This document shows, in pieces, positions 54,687 through 62,496 of a DNA stretch of 64,000 nt (the first letter of the stretch is position 1; every line of letters starts with the position of its first letter). Below the pieces are notes generated by a model, which was not told the DNA's origin, searched no databases, and saw only the letters and a program-made list of their open reading frames with translations. The stretch is from IMG/VR virus record IMGVR_UViG_3300020156_000022, positions 40,983 through 104,982 of that record. One strand, 5' to 3'. Source of the DNA: a virus. Both the position numbers and the translations under genes were made by a program.

Positions 54687-55451
54687 CCAGTTGCCTTCAC
54701 CTGGGTAGTCTTGCAATGGTCGAAGGTCAACATAATGTGCCATGACTTGAGAAAGTTTTGGCTTCATTTCTATCTTACCAAGCATAGTATTACAATGCCA
54801 GCACAGCAAGTGGCGCACACAATTACCACAAGAAGTCTTACCTGAGCAGCATCTATGGTCATGATCTACAGAGAGATTCATGATATTCCCTGTGCGTCCG
54901 TCAATTCTTGATTCTTGCTCGCCACACAAAAAACATACACCATTTTGTATGCTAAGCAACCAACTAAACTGATCAAACGTAATATTAAAATTCTTCTTCA
55001 ATTTAAAGAGTTTATTATTAACACTGAGTTTTTCCTTGTTAGCTGCGACATATTTTGCAGTGGAGGCTAGACGCCGTTCCGCTCGTTCTTCTTCGTCAAG
55101 AGCACGAGGTTTATCAGTTTGCGCATTCATACGTTCCCGTCTAGCAAGATGTCTACAAACTTTGCAACGAGGATCTTTACCGCAAGGAGTCTCTTTATTG
55201 TTGGGAAATTCCTCAATAAGCTTCATCTTATTGCAGCCAGTACAACGATGCTGAATCCCATCACAATCAAGCATTGCATGACGTGGAGTAGATTTAGGCT
55301 TCCAATCAGGACCACGCGCTTTGGCGCGAAGCCTTGCCATTTTAGTGTTATTGTACTCACGCATGCAAGGAGTACACTTAAAATTTACATTGCCCCATTT
55401 TTTCTCCGTACCTTCGGCTATAGCCTCTTTGCAGGTAACACAAGTATACAA
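54684..55451 (-). CDS. HNH endonuclease, Endo VII type
   Basis: 255 residues. Three N-terminal CxxC zinc knuckles (CVTC, CTPC, CTGC, later CKVC), then an Endo VII core: NFNITFDQFSWLLSIQNGVC, CGEQESRIDGRTG, LSVDHDHRCC and CVRHLLCWHCNTMLG. TTG start with GGAG 6 nt upstream. The gene is inserted between the capsid and metallophosphoesterase genes with its own promoter and terminator, as mobile HNH genes often are. Confidence 0.88.
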   Translation of the reverse strand: MYTCVTCKEAIAEGTEKKWGNVNFKCTPCMREYNNTKMARLRAKARGPDWKPKSTPRHAMLDCDGIQHRCTGCNKMKLIEEFPNNKETPCGKDPRCKVCRHLARRERMNAQTDKPRALDEEERAERRLASTAKYVAANKEKLSVNNKLFKLKKNFNITFDQFSWLLSIQNGVCFLCGEQESRIDGRTGNIMNLSVDHDHRCCSGKTSCGNCVRHLLCWHCNTMLGKIEMKPKLSQVMAHYVDLRPLQDYPGEGNW

Positions 55452-55460
55452 TTCAACTCC

Positions 55461-55506
55461 AAATAAAATAGACTAGCACCCCATTTACGAGGCACTAGTC
55501 TATTTT
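55461..55506 (-). terminator. Terminator after the capsid gene
   Basis: A 16-bp stem (two G-U pairs), AAAATAGACTAGTGCC (55506-55491) with GGTGCTAGTCTATTTT (55480-55465), then ATTT. It overlaps the -10 of the promoter at 55502. Confidence 0.75.
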
Positions 55507-55531
55507 AGCAGTTCAGAGGCTGTATTGTCAA
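55502..55531 (-). promoter_or_regulatory. Promoter overlapping a terminator
   Basis: TTGACA (55526-55531), 18 bp, TAAAAT (55502-55507), upstream of the Endo VII-like gene. Transcripts would start inside the 5' arm of the terminator stem, destroying it for themselves while leaving it intact for read-through from the capsid gene. Confidence 0.6.
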
Positions 55532-55554
55532 CTGGGCTGAACAGTTAGTTTACT

Positions 55555-56553
55555 TTAGGGAATGAGGTCGGCAATAACAAATTGCTCTGGACGAGTCACA
55601 ATTGGTAGGAAGTTGTACTCAATCAAGATCTGGCGACCTGATGGGTCAGGTTCAGTCCAGCTCTTGGAGAAACGACCAATAAAGTTCTGTGGAGCTGAGA
55701 AGTCAGCAGTTGGTCCTTCGACAAGTTCTACTGGACGGTTAGCGTCAAAGTTACCCAGGATAAGAGTATCATCAGCTAGGTAACCAACTTCGTCACCGTT
55801 ATCAGTCTCATATACGTGCTCTACAGGAGTCCAGTCCATTCCTAGGAATCCTGGAATAGTTCCTGTGCTAAAGTACTGGTCACGCATTCTATCTGATAGA
55901 AGGTATCCAGCGTCAGCGCCATTAGCTACGAATGAGTGAATAATACGATCTAGAGTAGCCTGAGTAGCGTAAGCACGATTAGCTGCTACACGACCGTGGT
56001 TAAGAACAAGCTTCTTCCATGCGGTGATCATTTCTACAATCTGCACAGGAGTAGCAGTTGCCCATGAAGTTGCAGCAGTTACCTTATGATCTGCTGGGAA
56101 CTTGTAATCTACACTAGCCTGTACATCTGGGAAGTCAAGTACTAGATTTCCACCTAGGGCTTTCCACAAAGTGTACTCTACGAAAGCATCAATGCGAGCA
56201 TTTAAGTCTTGTAGCTCGCGAACAATTTCACGCTCAGCATTAATACGGCCACTAACGGTTCCAGCTTCACGAAGCCACATAAGAGTAGTAGGTTCGAAAA
56301 CCTTCTTCTCACGTACGTATAGTAGGCTAGCAGATGCCTGCTCGCGTCCTAGACGACCTACAATGTGGGCTTCAGAGTTAGGAACGTTTGGCTTTGCCAT
56401 CATACGGCTACCACGAATAATATCCCAAGTAAATGTCTGGGTTGGTACCTGGCGCTTTGGTGTTCCGTTCATCAGAATCATATTCTGAGATAGGGGCAGC
56501 TTTTCTACAACGCCCAACAGAACCAAAGGCTCTAATAGACTAAGATCTGGCAC
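55555..56553 (-). CDS. Major capsid protein
   Basis: 332 residues from GTG 56553, with AAGGAG 6 nt upstream; the in-frame extension upstream has no RBS. HK97-fold/gpE-like pattern: FTWDIIRGSRMMAKPNVPNS, AHIVGRLGREQ, then LREAGTVSGRINAEREIVRE and a C-terminal block (ILGNFDANRPVELVEGPTAD, GRFSKSWTEPDPSGRQILIE). It forms the icosahedral shell. A 130-nt leader with GCCGATAA precedes it. Confidence 0.85.
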   Translation of the reverse strand: MPDLSLLEPLVLLGVVEKLPLSQNMILMNGTPKRQVPTQTFTWDIIRGSRMMAKPNVPNSEAHIVGRLGREQASASLLYVREKKVFEPTTLMWLREAGTVSGRINAEREIVRELQDLNARIDAFVEYTLWKALGGNLVLDFPDVQASVDYKFPADHKVTAATSWATATPVQIVEMITAWKKLVLNHGRVAANRAYATQATLDRIIHSFVANGADAGYLLSDRMRDQYFSTGTIPGFLGMDWTPVEHVYETDNGDEVGYLADDTLILGNFDANRPVELVEGPTADFSAPQNFIGRFSKSWTEPDPSGRQILIEYNFLPIVTRPEQFVIADLIP

Positions 56554-56681
56554 AAGAGTCTCCTTAATAATTAGGGCGCACAAAATGCTGTCCCAAAAAA
56601 TTATCAGCGACCCCGTAAGGCCCGACCTGCACTGCCAAAAAGGCTCAACCAGTTGGTCTAACTATTGTCATTCTTTTCTAA

Positions 56682-56709
56682 TTATCGGCAGTTCTTTTTC
56701 TGAACTGCT
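56682..56709 (-). promoter_or_regulatory. FliA/WhiG-type promoter, major capsid
   Basis: Exact GCCGATAA (56682-56689). -35 candidate AGCAGTTC lies 12 nt upstream within a GCAGTTC/GAACTGC hairpin. The leader to the capsid gene is about 130 nt and carries ACTGCC/GGCAGT arms. The 130 bases hold no gene. Confidence 0.6.
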
Positions 56710-56720
56710 AAAGAAAGTTT

Positions 56721-57392
56721 TTAGAAGTTAAATTTTACTGCAACTCTCGGTCCCTGCCCCATTACTGGAGTAGATGTAAAGGTTCCAGGAGGTGCAGCAG
56801 TAACAGAATCTTGATACATAGCATTAAAATTTGTATTCATGTTTGGCGTTGCCCCAGAATCATTAATAAATTCATGAAAACCTGTTACTGATCTAAATAA
56901 TCCTGTAGTAGCTCCGGTGCCACCCTGATTAACAATTCCTATCCAGTACATTCCAGCGGTAAGATCTAGACTTGGTGCCCAAGTTTTAACACCAACTGTT
57001 GCTGCTACTGTACCCAGGTCAGCAACTAAGGTTCCAGGATTTGCGAATCCATTATCACGATATACGGCTGCTCTAACATTTCCAGCAGTTGTCCATGCTG
57101 TAGCAACTTCAATGGCTATCCCGCCTAGTTGGGCATATCTGTTAATAGAAAATGGTATAGTAAATAGCCTACCTGCGGTTGCGGTAGCTGTACTTGATGG
57201 ACCAACTTGAGTTTGATACCAACGACCTTGATAAAATCTGGTATATCTGACGCCCTCAGCAAAGGCTACTCCACTTCCATCAGCAGTAAGATATCTAGGC
57301 TGATCACGAGTAGAATCGTACCAAACTTCACCTTCTTGCCCTGTAATGTTTCCAGCAATAAATGGTAGTCTTAACTTATTTAACAATTTCAT
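56721..57392 (-). CDS. Virion beta-sandwich protein (223 aa)
   Basis: N-terminal RLPFIAGNITGQEGEVWYDS and PRYLTADGSGVAF are a fibre-type linker; the rest is a jelly-roll-like domain (AQLGGIAIEVATAWTTAGNV, MYWIGIVNQGGTG) as in carbohydrate-binding and fibre-tip domains. Overlaps the preceding gene by 1 nt. Located beside the capsid gene, so may be a head fibre. Confidence 0.6.
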   Translation of the reverse strand: MKLLNKLRLPFIAGNITGQEGEVWYDSTRDQPRYLTADGSGVAFAEGVRYTRFYQGRWYQTQVGPSSTATATAGRLFTIPFSINRYAQLGGIAIEVATAWTTAGNVRAAVYRDNGFANPGTLVADLGTVAATVGVKTWAPSLDLTAGMYWIGIVNQGGTGATTGLFRSVTGFHEFINDSGATPNMNTNFNAMYQDSVTAAPPGTFTSTPVMGQGPRVAVKFNF

Positions 57393-58336
57393 CAGGCGTG
57401 AACCACCACTCTATATGCTCCTGTTGCAGGAGCTGTGGCAAATGTCAAAGTTAAAGTATTAGCGTCTGTAGCTACAGCATCAACTTCAACAAATTCATAG
57501 GTAGTTGAATCATAAACAGCATAAGTAAGATCACGAGTACCGAGATTATGAGTAACTGCAATATTAGTAGCTGAAGCATTTCCAATAGTCTGAGAAAACT
57601 TACGAACAACTACGGAAGTATCAATTCCTACAGTATCAGCAGCAACAGATAAGCCTGTACCAGCACCGACAGCTAGTACACCAGAAGTTAAAGTAAGACC
57701 ATTTCCGGCTGCTGAAGCAGCTAAAGTAATACCAGACGCACCTACAGTAAGTCCTCCAGAGGCAACAACAGATACTCCTCCGGCTCCAACAGAAATACCT
57801 CCGTTAGTTGCAGGACTTACTGCAAAAGATGTTCCTGTTAAAGTAAGACCGTTACCTGCTGAATAGGAAACTCCTGCACCAGTCTGTGCCCAAGTAAGAG
57901 CAGTAGTTCCTAAATTAATTGGCCCATCGGTAGTCAACTGCCAAGTAGAGTTTCCTAGATTTGCAGAACCTTCAGATACAAATACTTGGGTTCCTGGTTT
58001 AACCTCTTCGCTAGAATCCGCATCTGCGGAACGAGTTAGGGCCGAGCCAGCTCCGTTGAAATCATAAATACCATTTTGACTAGCAGTTGATTGTGCAGCT
58101 AGCAAAACTCGATCACCATTGCTTAAAGTTACACCGTCAATAGCTGAGCCAGGAGAAGCTAATGAAATATTACTGGTAGCTACTACACGTACAGCTTCTT
58201 TTCTAGAGGTTACCCCTGCAATTAATCTACGAGCTGACTGTAAGTTAACGGCATCAGTATCAGCCTGCGGGTCAGCTACCGCAATCAAACGCTGATTACC
58301 AAAATTCTTTCCTGTACCCAAGTACTTGGTTGTCAT
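57392..58336 (-). CDS. Fibre-like protein (head fibre?)
   Basis: 314 residues. N-terminal AVADPQADTDAVNLQSARRL and VRVVATSNISLASPGSAIDG through STWQLTTDGPINLGTTALTW are well-known fibre attachment motifs; then Gly/Ser/Val repeats (AGNGLTLTGTSFAVS, GGVSVVASGGLTVGASGIT) make a beta-helical shaft. The C-terminus (TIGNASATNIAVTHNLGTRD, AYRVVVHA) is a common fibre foot. Between decoration and capsid genes, it may be a head rather than a tail fibre. Confidence 0.72.
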   Translation of the reverse strand: MTTKYLGTGKNFGNQRLIAVADPQADTDAVNLQSARRLIAGVTSRKEAVRVVATSNISLASPGSAIDGVTLSNGDRVLLAAQSTASQNGIYDFNGAGSALTRSADADSSEEVKPGTQVFVSEGSANLGNSTWQLTTDGPINLGTTALTWAQTGAGVSYSAGNGLTLTGTSFAVSPATNGGISVGAGGVSVVASGGLTVGASGITLAASAAGNGLTLTSGVLAVGAGTGLSVAADTVGIDTSVVVRKFSQTIGNASATNIAVTHNLGTRDLTYAVYDSTTYEFVEVDAVATDANTLTLTFATAPATGAYRVVVHA

Positions 58337-58671
58337 ACTAATACCGCCTTACCCGATGTTGGAAGTGCAAAAACAACAGTTATTTGATTAAGGCTATTAT
58401 AAAAAATATCTGCCTCGAAAAGGTTGCCCTCATCATCAATCAAAGTAACTTGAGGATACTTATTAAGATTATGTTCTATAATCCATGCGGCGGAAGGTAC
58501 TTCTTTTCTATCATATACCATATAAGGTGAAGAGGACCCCGCAGTAGGATTTGCAGCAAAATAATTAATTAAGTTTCTAGCTATTTGCTCATCAGAAACT
58601 CTTACATTTCTAATCATTGTCATTAAACGTGTCTGAACAAGATTTGATGATGAAGAAGTTACTTGCTCCAT
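58333..58671 (-). CDS. Virion protein (112 aa)
   Basis: The C-terminal 60 residues (AAWIIEHNLNKYPQVTLIDD, IFYNSLNQITVVFALPTSGK) are the same foot-like module as in the fibre gene that follows, with which it overlaps (ATGA). The N-terminal half is helical. Likely part of the same appendage. Confidence 0.6.
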   Translation of the reverse strand: MEQVTSSSSNLVQTRLMTMIRNVRVSDEQIARNLINYFAANPTAGSSSPYMVYDRKEVPSAAWIIEHNLNKYPQVTLIDDEGNLFEADIFYNSLNQITVVFALPTSGKAVLV

Positions 58672-58698
58672 TCTTAATCGCCTCCTATCTGTTATTAG

Positions 58699-58725
58699 CT
58701 ATCGACAGAAAAAGGGACTGCAATT
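58699..58725 (-). promoter_or_regulatory. Weak late-promoter-like site
   Basis: GTCGATAG (58699-58706), one base away from GCCGATA at two positions, directly after the terminator and before the gene at 58671. Confidence 0.3.
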
Positions 58726-58736
58726 GCAGTCCCTTT
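58707..58736 (-). terminator. Terminator after decoration protein
   Basis: Perfect 26-bp palindrome with half AAAGGGACTGCAA (58711-58736), followed by TTTTTC on the minus strand. Confidence 0.85.
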
Positions 58737-58751
58737 AACCAAAAAGCAAAC

Positions 58752-59144
58752 TCAGAAAATGAATGTACCCATAGCTGCGCTGGTACGAGCATTCAGAGAA
58801 GTAATAGCATTAGAATCTGCACCAGAAACTAGAGCTAGTTTTAGTGCACCACTGATAACAATATTACCCTGCTGCTCGCCGGTATTAGTGTTAACAGCAC
58901 GACGTAGAATACCTACTGGAGTACCAAGTCCATTAGCGCCACCATTAGTGTAAACATAGTAACGCTTATTGCTAGAATGCTGAGCAAGTACAGTACCTGC
59001 TGGAAGAATCCCCTGGTTAGCTGCGAGAGTTACACCCTTCTGACGAAGACCTACAGCAGAGTAAAGAATCTCTGTAGGAGCATAAGAATGGGTAGGGCTC
59101 ACAAAGCCAGGTGAAGGAATCTTCTCAAAAGAATCATTCGCCAT
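58752..59144 (-). CDS. Head decoration protein (gpD-like)
   Basis: 130 residues. SYAPTEILYSAVGLRQKGVT, ILPAGTVLAQHSSNKRYYVY and TPVGILRRAVNTNTG, NIVISGALKLALV follow lambda gpD-like capsid-stabilising proteins. Sits between scaffold and capsid genes, as expected. Followed by a strong terminator. Confidence 0.8.
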   Translation of the reverse strand: MANDSFEKIPSPGFVSPTHSYAPTEILYSAVGLRQKGVTLAANQGILPAGTVLAQHSSNKRYYVYTNGGANGLGTPVGILRRAVNTNTGEQQGNIVISGALKLALVSGADSNAITSLNARTSAAMGTFIF

Positions 59145-59175
59145 TAGTAATCAACCTTTCCTTTAATTCAATTCC

Positions 59176-59700
59176 TTAGACAGTGCGACTAAACTGGGCT
59201 AGACGCTCAATTTCAGCGGTTACATCTGTCTCTTCTACCTTATTCTCGTTAGCCTCGACAGAGGTTCCTACTTCCTTGCCACTTAGATTAACTAGAGGCT
59301 CAGAAGGTACTAACTTTTCATACAGACTCTTATTTGTCATGTAAAGCTCAGTCATAGGACCTTCATTTGCTGGCTCAATAAAACCATCACGAATCTTGGT
59401 CTTAACTTCGAACTTAGCTTCATTCTCAAGACTATTCTTTTCAAGCTTCTCAATACGATTTGAAAGCTCTACATTATCCTTGGCAAGTTCAACAACTGCT
59501 CCAACAACCTGCTCAACATTCTCAGCAGCATTATCATTGGATAGCTTTACTACGCCTAGGTCAGTCAAAGTAGCAACTAGCTTGTTTGAAAGCTCAGCCG
59601 CAGGATCAGTATCCTGTGGCTTGGTTGCCTCGGCCTGAAGAGCATCAACGTCAATGCCGTGCTCATTCTTTAGAGCCGCAATTAGCTCTTCCTTAGTCAT
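59176..59700 (-). CDS. Nested scaffold protein (internal start)
   Basis: An internal ATG at 59700 (MTKEELIAAL), in frame with the protease gene, has AGGAG 9 nt upstream and would give a free 174-residue scaffold, as lambda Nu3 within C. An exact GCCGATAA at 59795-59802 lies about 95 nt before it. Inferred, not proven. Confidence 0.55.
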   Translation of the reverse strand: MTKEELIAALKNEHGIDVDALQAEATKPQDTDPAAELSNKLVATLTDLGVVKLSNDNAAENVEQVVGAVVELAKDNVELSNRIEKLEKNSLENEAKFEVKTKIRDGFIEPANEGPMTELYMTNKSLYEKLVPSEPLVNLSGKEVGTSVEANENKVEETDVTAEIERLAQFSRTV

Positions 59701-60327
59701 TGTCTTGTGCTCCTCTACCTCTGGTTCTTCTGCGGAACCGGTATTGTCAATTTCTTCTACAGCCGGTTCAGTTAGAAGAACCGCTTCATCTGAATTATCG
59801 GCTGATGCCTTAACAATTTCTTCGTAATCCTCTAAATTAGTAATGTAGGGACGATTAGTCACAGCTACATGACATAAAGTAGGGCCAGCCCTCTTGCCGG
59901 TGGAAGTATCAGTATAATCCAAGGACAACATGGCAGAAGCACCAATGTAAGTCTTATTCTTAAACTTTTCAACAGCCTTAGGATCACGTGCATCAATAAC
60001 AGCATAAACTTTATTGTTCTTGACTTCGATATCAACTACTTCGCCGACATTTCTGTCTGGGTTTTCCACATGCTGATTTGAATCGTTGGCAAGAGGTACT
60101 TGAACAATGTCACATACCTTATTGTCGAAGTTCATCTTCAACTTAGTTACGAAAGCATCGTCAATCTTAATACGTGCACCAGTAGCAGGATGAATCAAAT
60201 CGCCCTTATTAAGAATATGCTTCCTGAACAAGGTGCCGCTACTTTTGCGAGATAACTCAACATTAGCTTCTGACATTTCATCATAAGCTGTGCCATCCTT
60301 GCTCGGAATAATAACAAAATCATTCAC
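59176..60327 (-). CDS. Prohead protease-scaffold fusion
   Basis: 383 residues. The N-terminal part (about 1-175) is protease-like: GTLFRKHILNKGDLIHPATG, KTYIGASAMLSLDYTDTSTG and LCHVAVTNRPYITN, as in Mu I/Lambda C-type serine proteases. From about 190 the protein is acidic and helical (AALKNEHGIDVDALQAEATK, VEQVVGAVVELAKDNVELSN), a scaffold. GTG start with GGAGG 6 nt upstream. The protease would cut the scaffold during head maturation. Confidence 0.75.
   Translation of the reverse strand: MNDFVIIPSKDGTAYDEMSEANVELSRKSSGTLFRKHILNKGDLIHPATGARIKIDDAFVTKLKMNFDNKVCDIVQVPLANDSNQHVENPDRNVGEVVDIEVKNNKVYAVIDARDPKAVEKFKNKTYIGASAMLSLDYTDTSTGKRAGPTLCHVAVTNRPYITNLEDYEEIVKASADNSDEAVLLTEPAVEEIDNTGSAEEPEVEEHKTMTKEELIAALKNEHGIDVDALQAEATKPQDTDPAAELSNKLVATLTDLGVVKLSNDNAAENVEQVVGAVVELAKDNVELSNRIEKLEKNSLENEAKFEVKTKIRDGFIEPANEGPMTELYMTNKSLYEKLVPSEPLVNLSGKEVGTSVEANENKVEETDVTAEIERLAQFSRTV
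59795..59821 (-). promoter_or_regulatory. Internal GCCGATAA site
   Basis: Exact GCCGATAA inside the protease gene (codons A-D-N), upstream of the nested scaffold start. Could be chance. Confidence 0.35.
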
Positions 60328-60357
60328 TATAAACCTCCATTATGCCAACATTAATCT

Positions 60358-60384
60358 AGATCGGCAGAATTTAAATTTCCCCCA
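60358..60384 (-). promoter_or_regulatory. Candidate late site before protease gene
   Basis: GCCGATCT (60358-60365) followed by TTGGCA, which can fold back (TGCCGA/TTGGCA) just before the RBS. -35 match is poor. Confidence 0.35.
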
Positions 60385-60655
60385 AAAAAGTTGACATGCC
60401 TGCATCCCAATGGGTAAGGAATGCTTTCTCGGTCAACCTCTTGCTTAGCTGTCCGTGCTTATTCTGGTAATAAGTTTGCCCATCAATACCTACTACAAGA
60501 AATGCTTTTGCATATCCCTTAGCTCTACCGTAACGGCCGGGCTTCAATGTCTTTCCTGCGAACTTTACAAACTCAGGCTCCTTGGCCTCAAAGATTATTT
60601 CTTTTTCACCAAGTTCCACCAGAGCATTACGTAAGTCTAGTGTGAACTGATTCAT
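60371..60655 (-). CDS. Small head-region protein (94 aa)
   Basis: ATG 60655 (MNQFTLDLRNAL) has GGAGG 9 nt upstream and overlaps the portal stop (ATGA); the longer frame is a shadow. Beta-rich and basic (KFAGKTLKPGRYGRAKGYAK, GIDGQTYYQNKHGQL). Not recognised; minor head protein by position. Confidence 0.6.
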   Translation of the reverse strand: MNQFTLDLRNALVELGEKEIIFEAKEPEFVKFAGKTLKPGRYGRAKGYAKAFLVVGIDGQTYYQNKHGQLSKRLTEKAFLTHWDAGMSTFLGEI

Positions 60656-62451
60656 TTCTTTTCGCCTCCTGCTGCATTGGTTCCCCAACCTTTCTTCTGG
60701 AATGCTCTCCAGTCAAATTCTCTTCGCAAAGATTTAGTTCCGTCGGGGAATTGGAACTGAACTGTACCATCAGCATAAACCAGAAGTTTAATTCCTTTAG
60801 CTTTAGGGTTAGAGAGAATACGTAATACTCCTGCTCCACTTTCAACAGGCTTTCCTGCCCGTACTGGCTGCTTATCACCATGTACACGAGGGTCTGAAGA
60901 TTTCTGAATAGTGCCTTCAGCAGGTGCAGGAGCCTTACTACGCTTTTGCCCTGTACCTTTCTTTACACTTTGGCCTAATGGAGTACCTATTGGTAAGCCA
61001 TAACGACGAACACCTTCTTGAGAATTAACTTTTCGCTCAGCCAATTCAATCATTCCAAAATCTTGTGCGTGTGCTAAGGTAAAACCCTCTGGCAGTAAAT
61101 CAGTTGGAATAGTATTTTCAGGAGATGGCTGACCCTCCGGAGACAATTCGCCGCCCGCATCTACAGCCTCAGCAGTTTCGGCAGCTTCCTCTTCCTGCTC
61201 AATAGTCTCATAATCAATTTCGAGTCCAAACTGATCAGACATTTTCTTCTCTAACTCACGGAAGAATTCTGAAGTAAAGTTGCCACCTTGAATTCCAGCA
61301 AGACTAGTAAATACATCCTGAATCGCGGACTTGTCATCATCAGTGAACGGACCCCAATGAAATTCAGGATATTTGCCTGAATTGAAGTTCCAATCAATAA
61401 AACGAGGAATGATGTAATGATTAATAATAGAAGCAATTTCTGTCATTATAGTTTGGAGCATCATTACGAACAATGAATCAGTTTGCTTACCAAAATCTAC
61501 TAAGGATGCGTCCCCACCGGTACCTTGATTCTCGTCAAAGAATGCAGCAAGAATAGACTTGGACATTTGGGAATTATGGTGGTTGATGTATGAAAGGAAG
61601 TCAAACGAACCACCCTCTTTAAGGAGTTCTACCAAATACCCTTCAGGTTTAGTCATCCACTGAGCTACACCAAGATCTGCTAATCCCATACGGAAAGCAG
61701 TAAGTTCATCTGTTGAGTGATCTTCTGGAACTGTACCTACGCGAGTACCTACCGCTGATCTTTGTGCTGCTAGGTGCATAAGATAATAAAGCTTTACCTT
61801 CTTGTCATAATGATAAAACGCACTTTCGAAATAGCTAAGTCCGTAGAAACGGTTTTCCTCCTCTTGTGCGGCATAATATACACAAGCATCTCTAGGAATC
61901 TTAACATCAAGGATATTGCCGCCTGGCTTTTGAGTAACTTGTCTAAAACCATCAAAGCTTCCATCCTCAGTTACCAAGAACCTCACAGTATTAGCGGGAA
62001 GGTAATTTAGCTTCTTTAAGATCCACTTTCCTTTTAGTGGCCCCTTTTTGGCATAGTCATAGACCATTTCGAAAGGGGCGAAGCCATCAAAAATTGCTTG
62101 AAGCATTTGTGCGATTACGCGAGTAAAAGGAACACTCATACCTCCAACATTAGGAGGCAAATTAAAAAGCTGATCAATAAATGCTGCTTCGTCTTCCCCA
62201 CCTTCAACATTAGTAGCGGGTACAAAAGTAGCAGTCTGAAGTGCTGCACGAATAGGCAGCGTAATAAGACGATACAAAGCCCTTGCTTGTCCGTCTGTTC
62301 GTCTCATTCTCGCAAGCTGATCTAGTGTTACATCAGAATGCTTTGAAACTAAGTGTGAACCTTTATATGGTTCCGTAAAAGGCATGAAATCACTAAAGCC
62401 ACGCTCAATTAAGGGGCGTGGCTTAGGGGTTGCCATATCATCTCTAGCCAT
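60652..62451 (-). CDS. Portal protein
   Basis: 599 residues. DUF935/SPP1-type portal layout: RTDGQARALYRLITLPIRAA in the wing, IFDGFAPFEMVYDYAKKGPL, RFYGLSYFESAFYHYDKKVK in the stem, ILAAFFDENQGTGGDASLVD, SIINHYIIPRFIDWNF. The C-terminal 150 residues are disordered and charged, ending KKGWGTNAAGGEKK. Forms the dodecameric DNA channel and the terminase docking site. Confidence 0.85.
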   Translation of the reverse strand: MARDDMATPKPRPLIERGFSDFMPFTEPYKGSHLVSKHSDVTLDQLARMRRTDGQARALYRLITLPIRAALQTATFVPATNVEGGEDEAAFIDQLFNLPPNVGGMSVPFTRVIAQMLQAIFDGFAPFEMVYDYAKKGPLKGKWILKKLNYLPANTVRFLVTEDGSFDGFRQVTQKPGGNILDVKIPRDACVYYAAQEEENRFYGLSYFESAFYHYDKKVKLYYLMHLAAQRSAVGTRVGTVPEDHSTDELTAFRMGLADLGVAQWMTKPEGYLVELLKEGGSFDFLSYINHHNSQMSKSILAAFFDENQGTGGDASLVDFGKQTDSLFVMMLQTIMTEIASIINHYIIPRFIDWNFNSGKYPEFHWGPFTDDDKSAIQDVFTSLAGIQGGNFTSEFFRELEKKMSDQFGLEIDYETIEQEEEAAETAEAVDAGGELSPEGQPSPENTIPTDLLPEGFTLAHAQDFGMIELAERKVNSQEGVRRYGLPIGTPLGQSVKKGTGQKRSKAPAPAEGTIQKSSDPRVHGDKQPVRAGKPVESGAGVLRILSNPKAKGIKLLVYADGTVQFQFPDGTKSLRREFDWRAFQKKGWGTNAAGGEKK

Positions 62452-62460
62452 TGAATCCTC

Positions 62461-62490
62461 CTGCCGACATCTTTTTTAAGTATCGGCAGG
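62461..62490 (-). promoter_or_regulatory. Hairpin and GCCGATAC before portal
   Basis: CCTGCCGA / TCGGCAGG (8 bp) enclose a 14-nt loop directly before the portal RBS AGGAGG. GCCGATAC (62480-62487) forms the 5' arm; AGAATTTT lies 11 nt upstream of it. Either a late promoter or a translational hairpin. Confidence 0.45.
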
Positions 62491-62496
62491 AGATTC

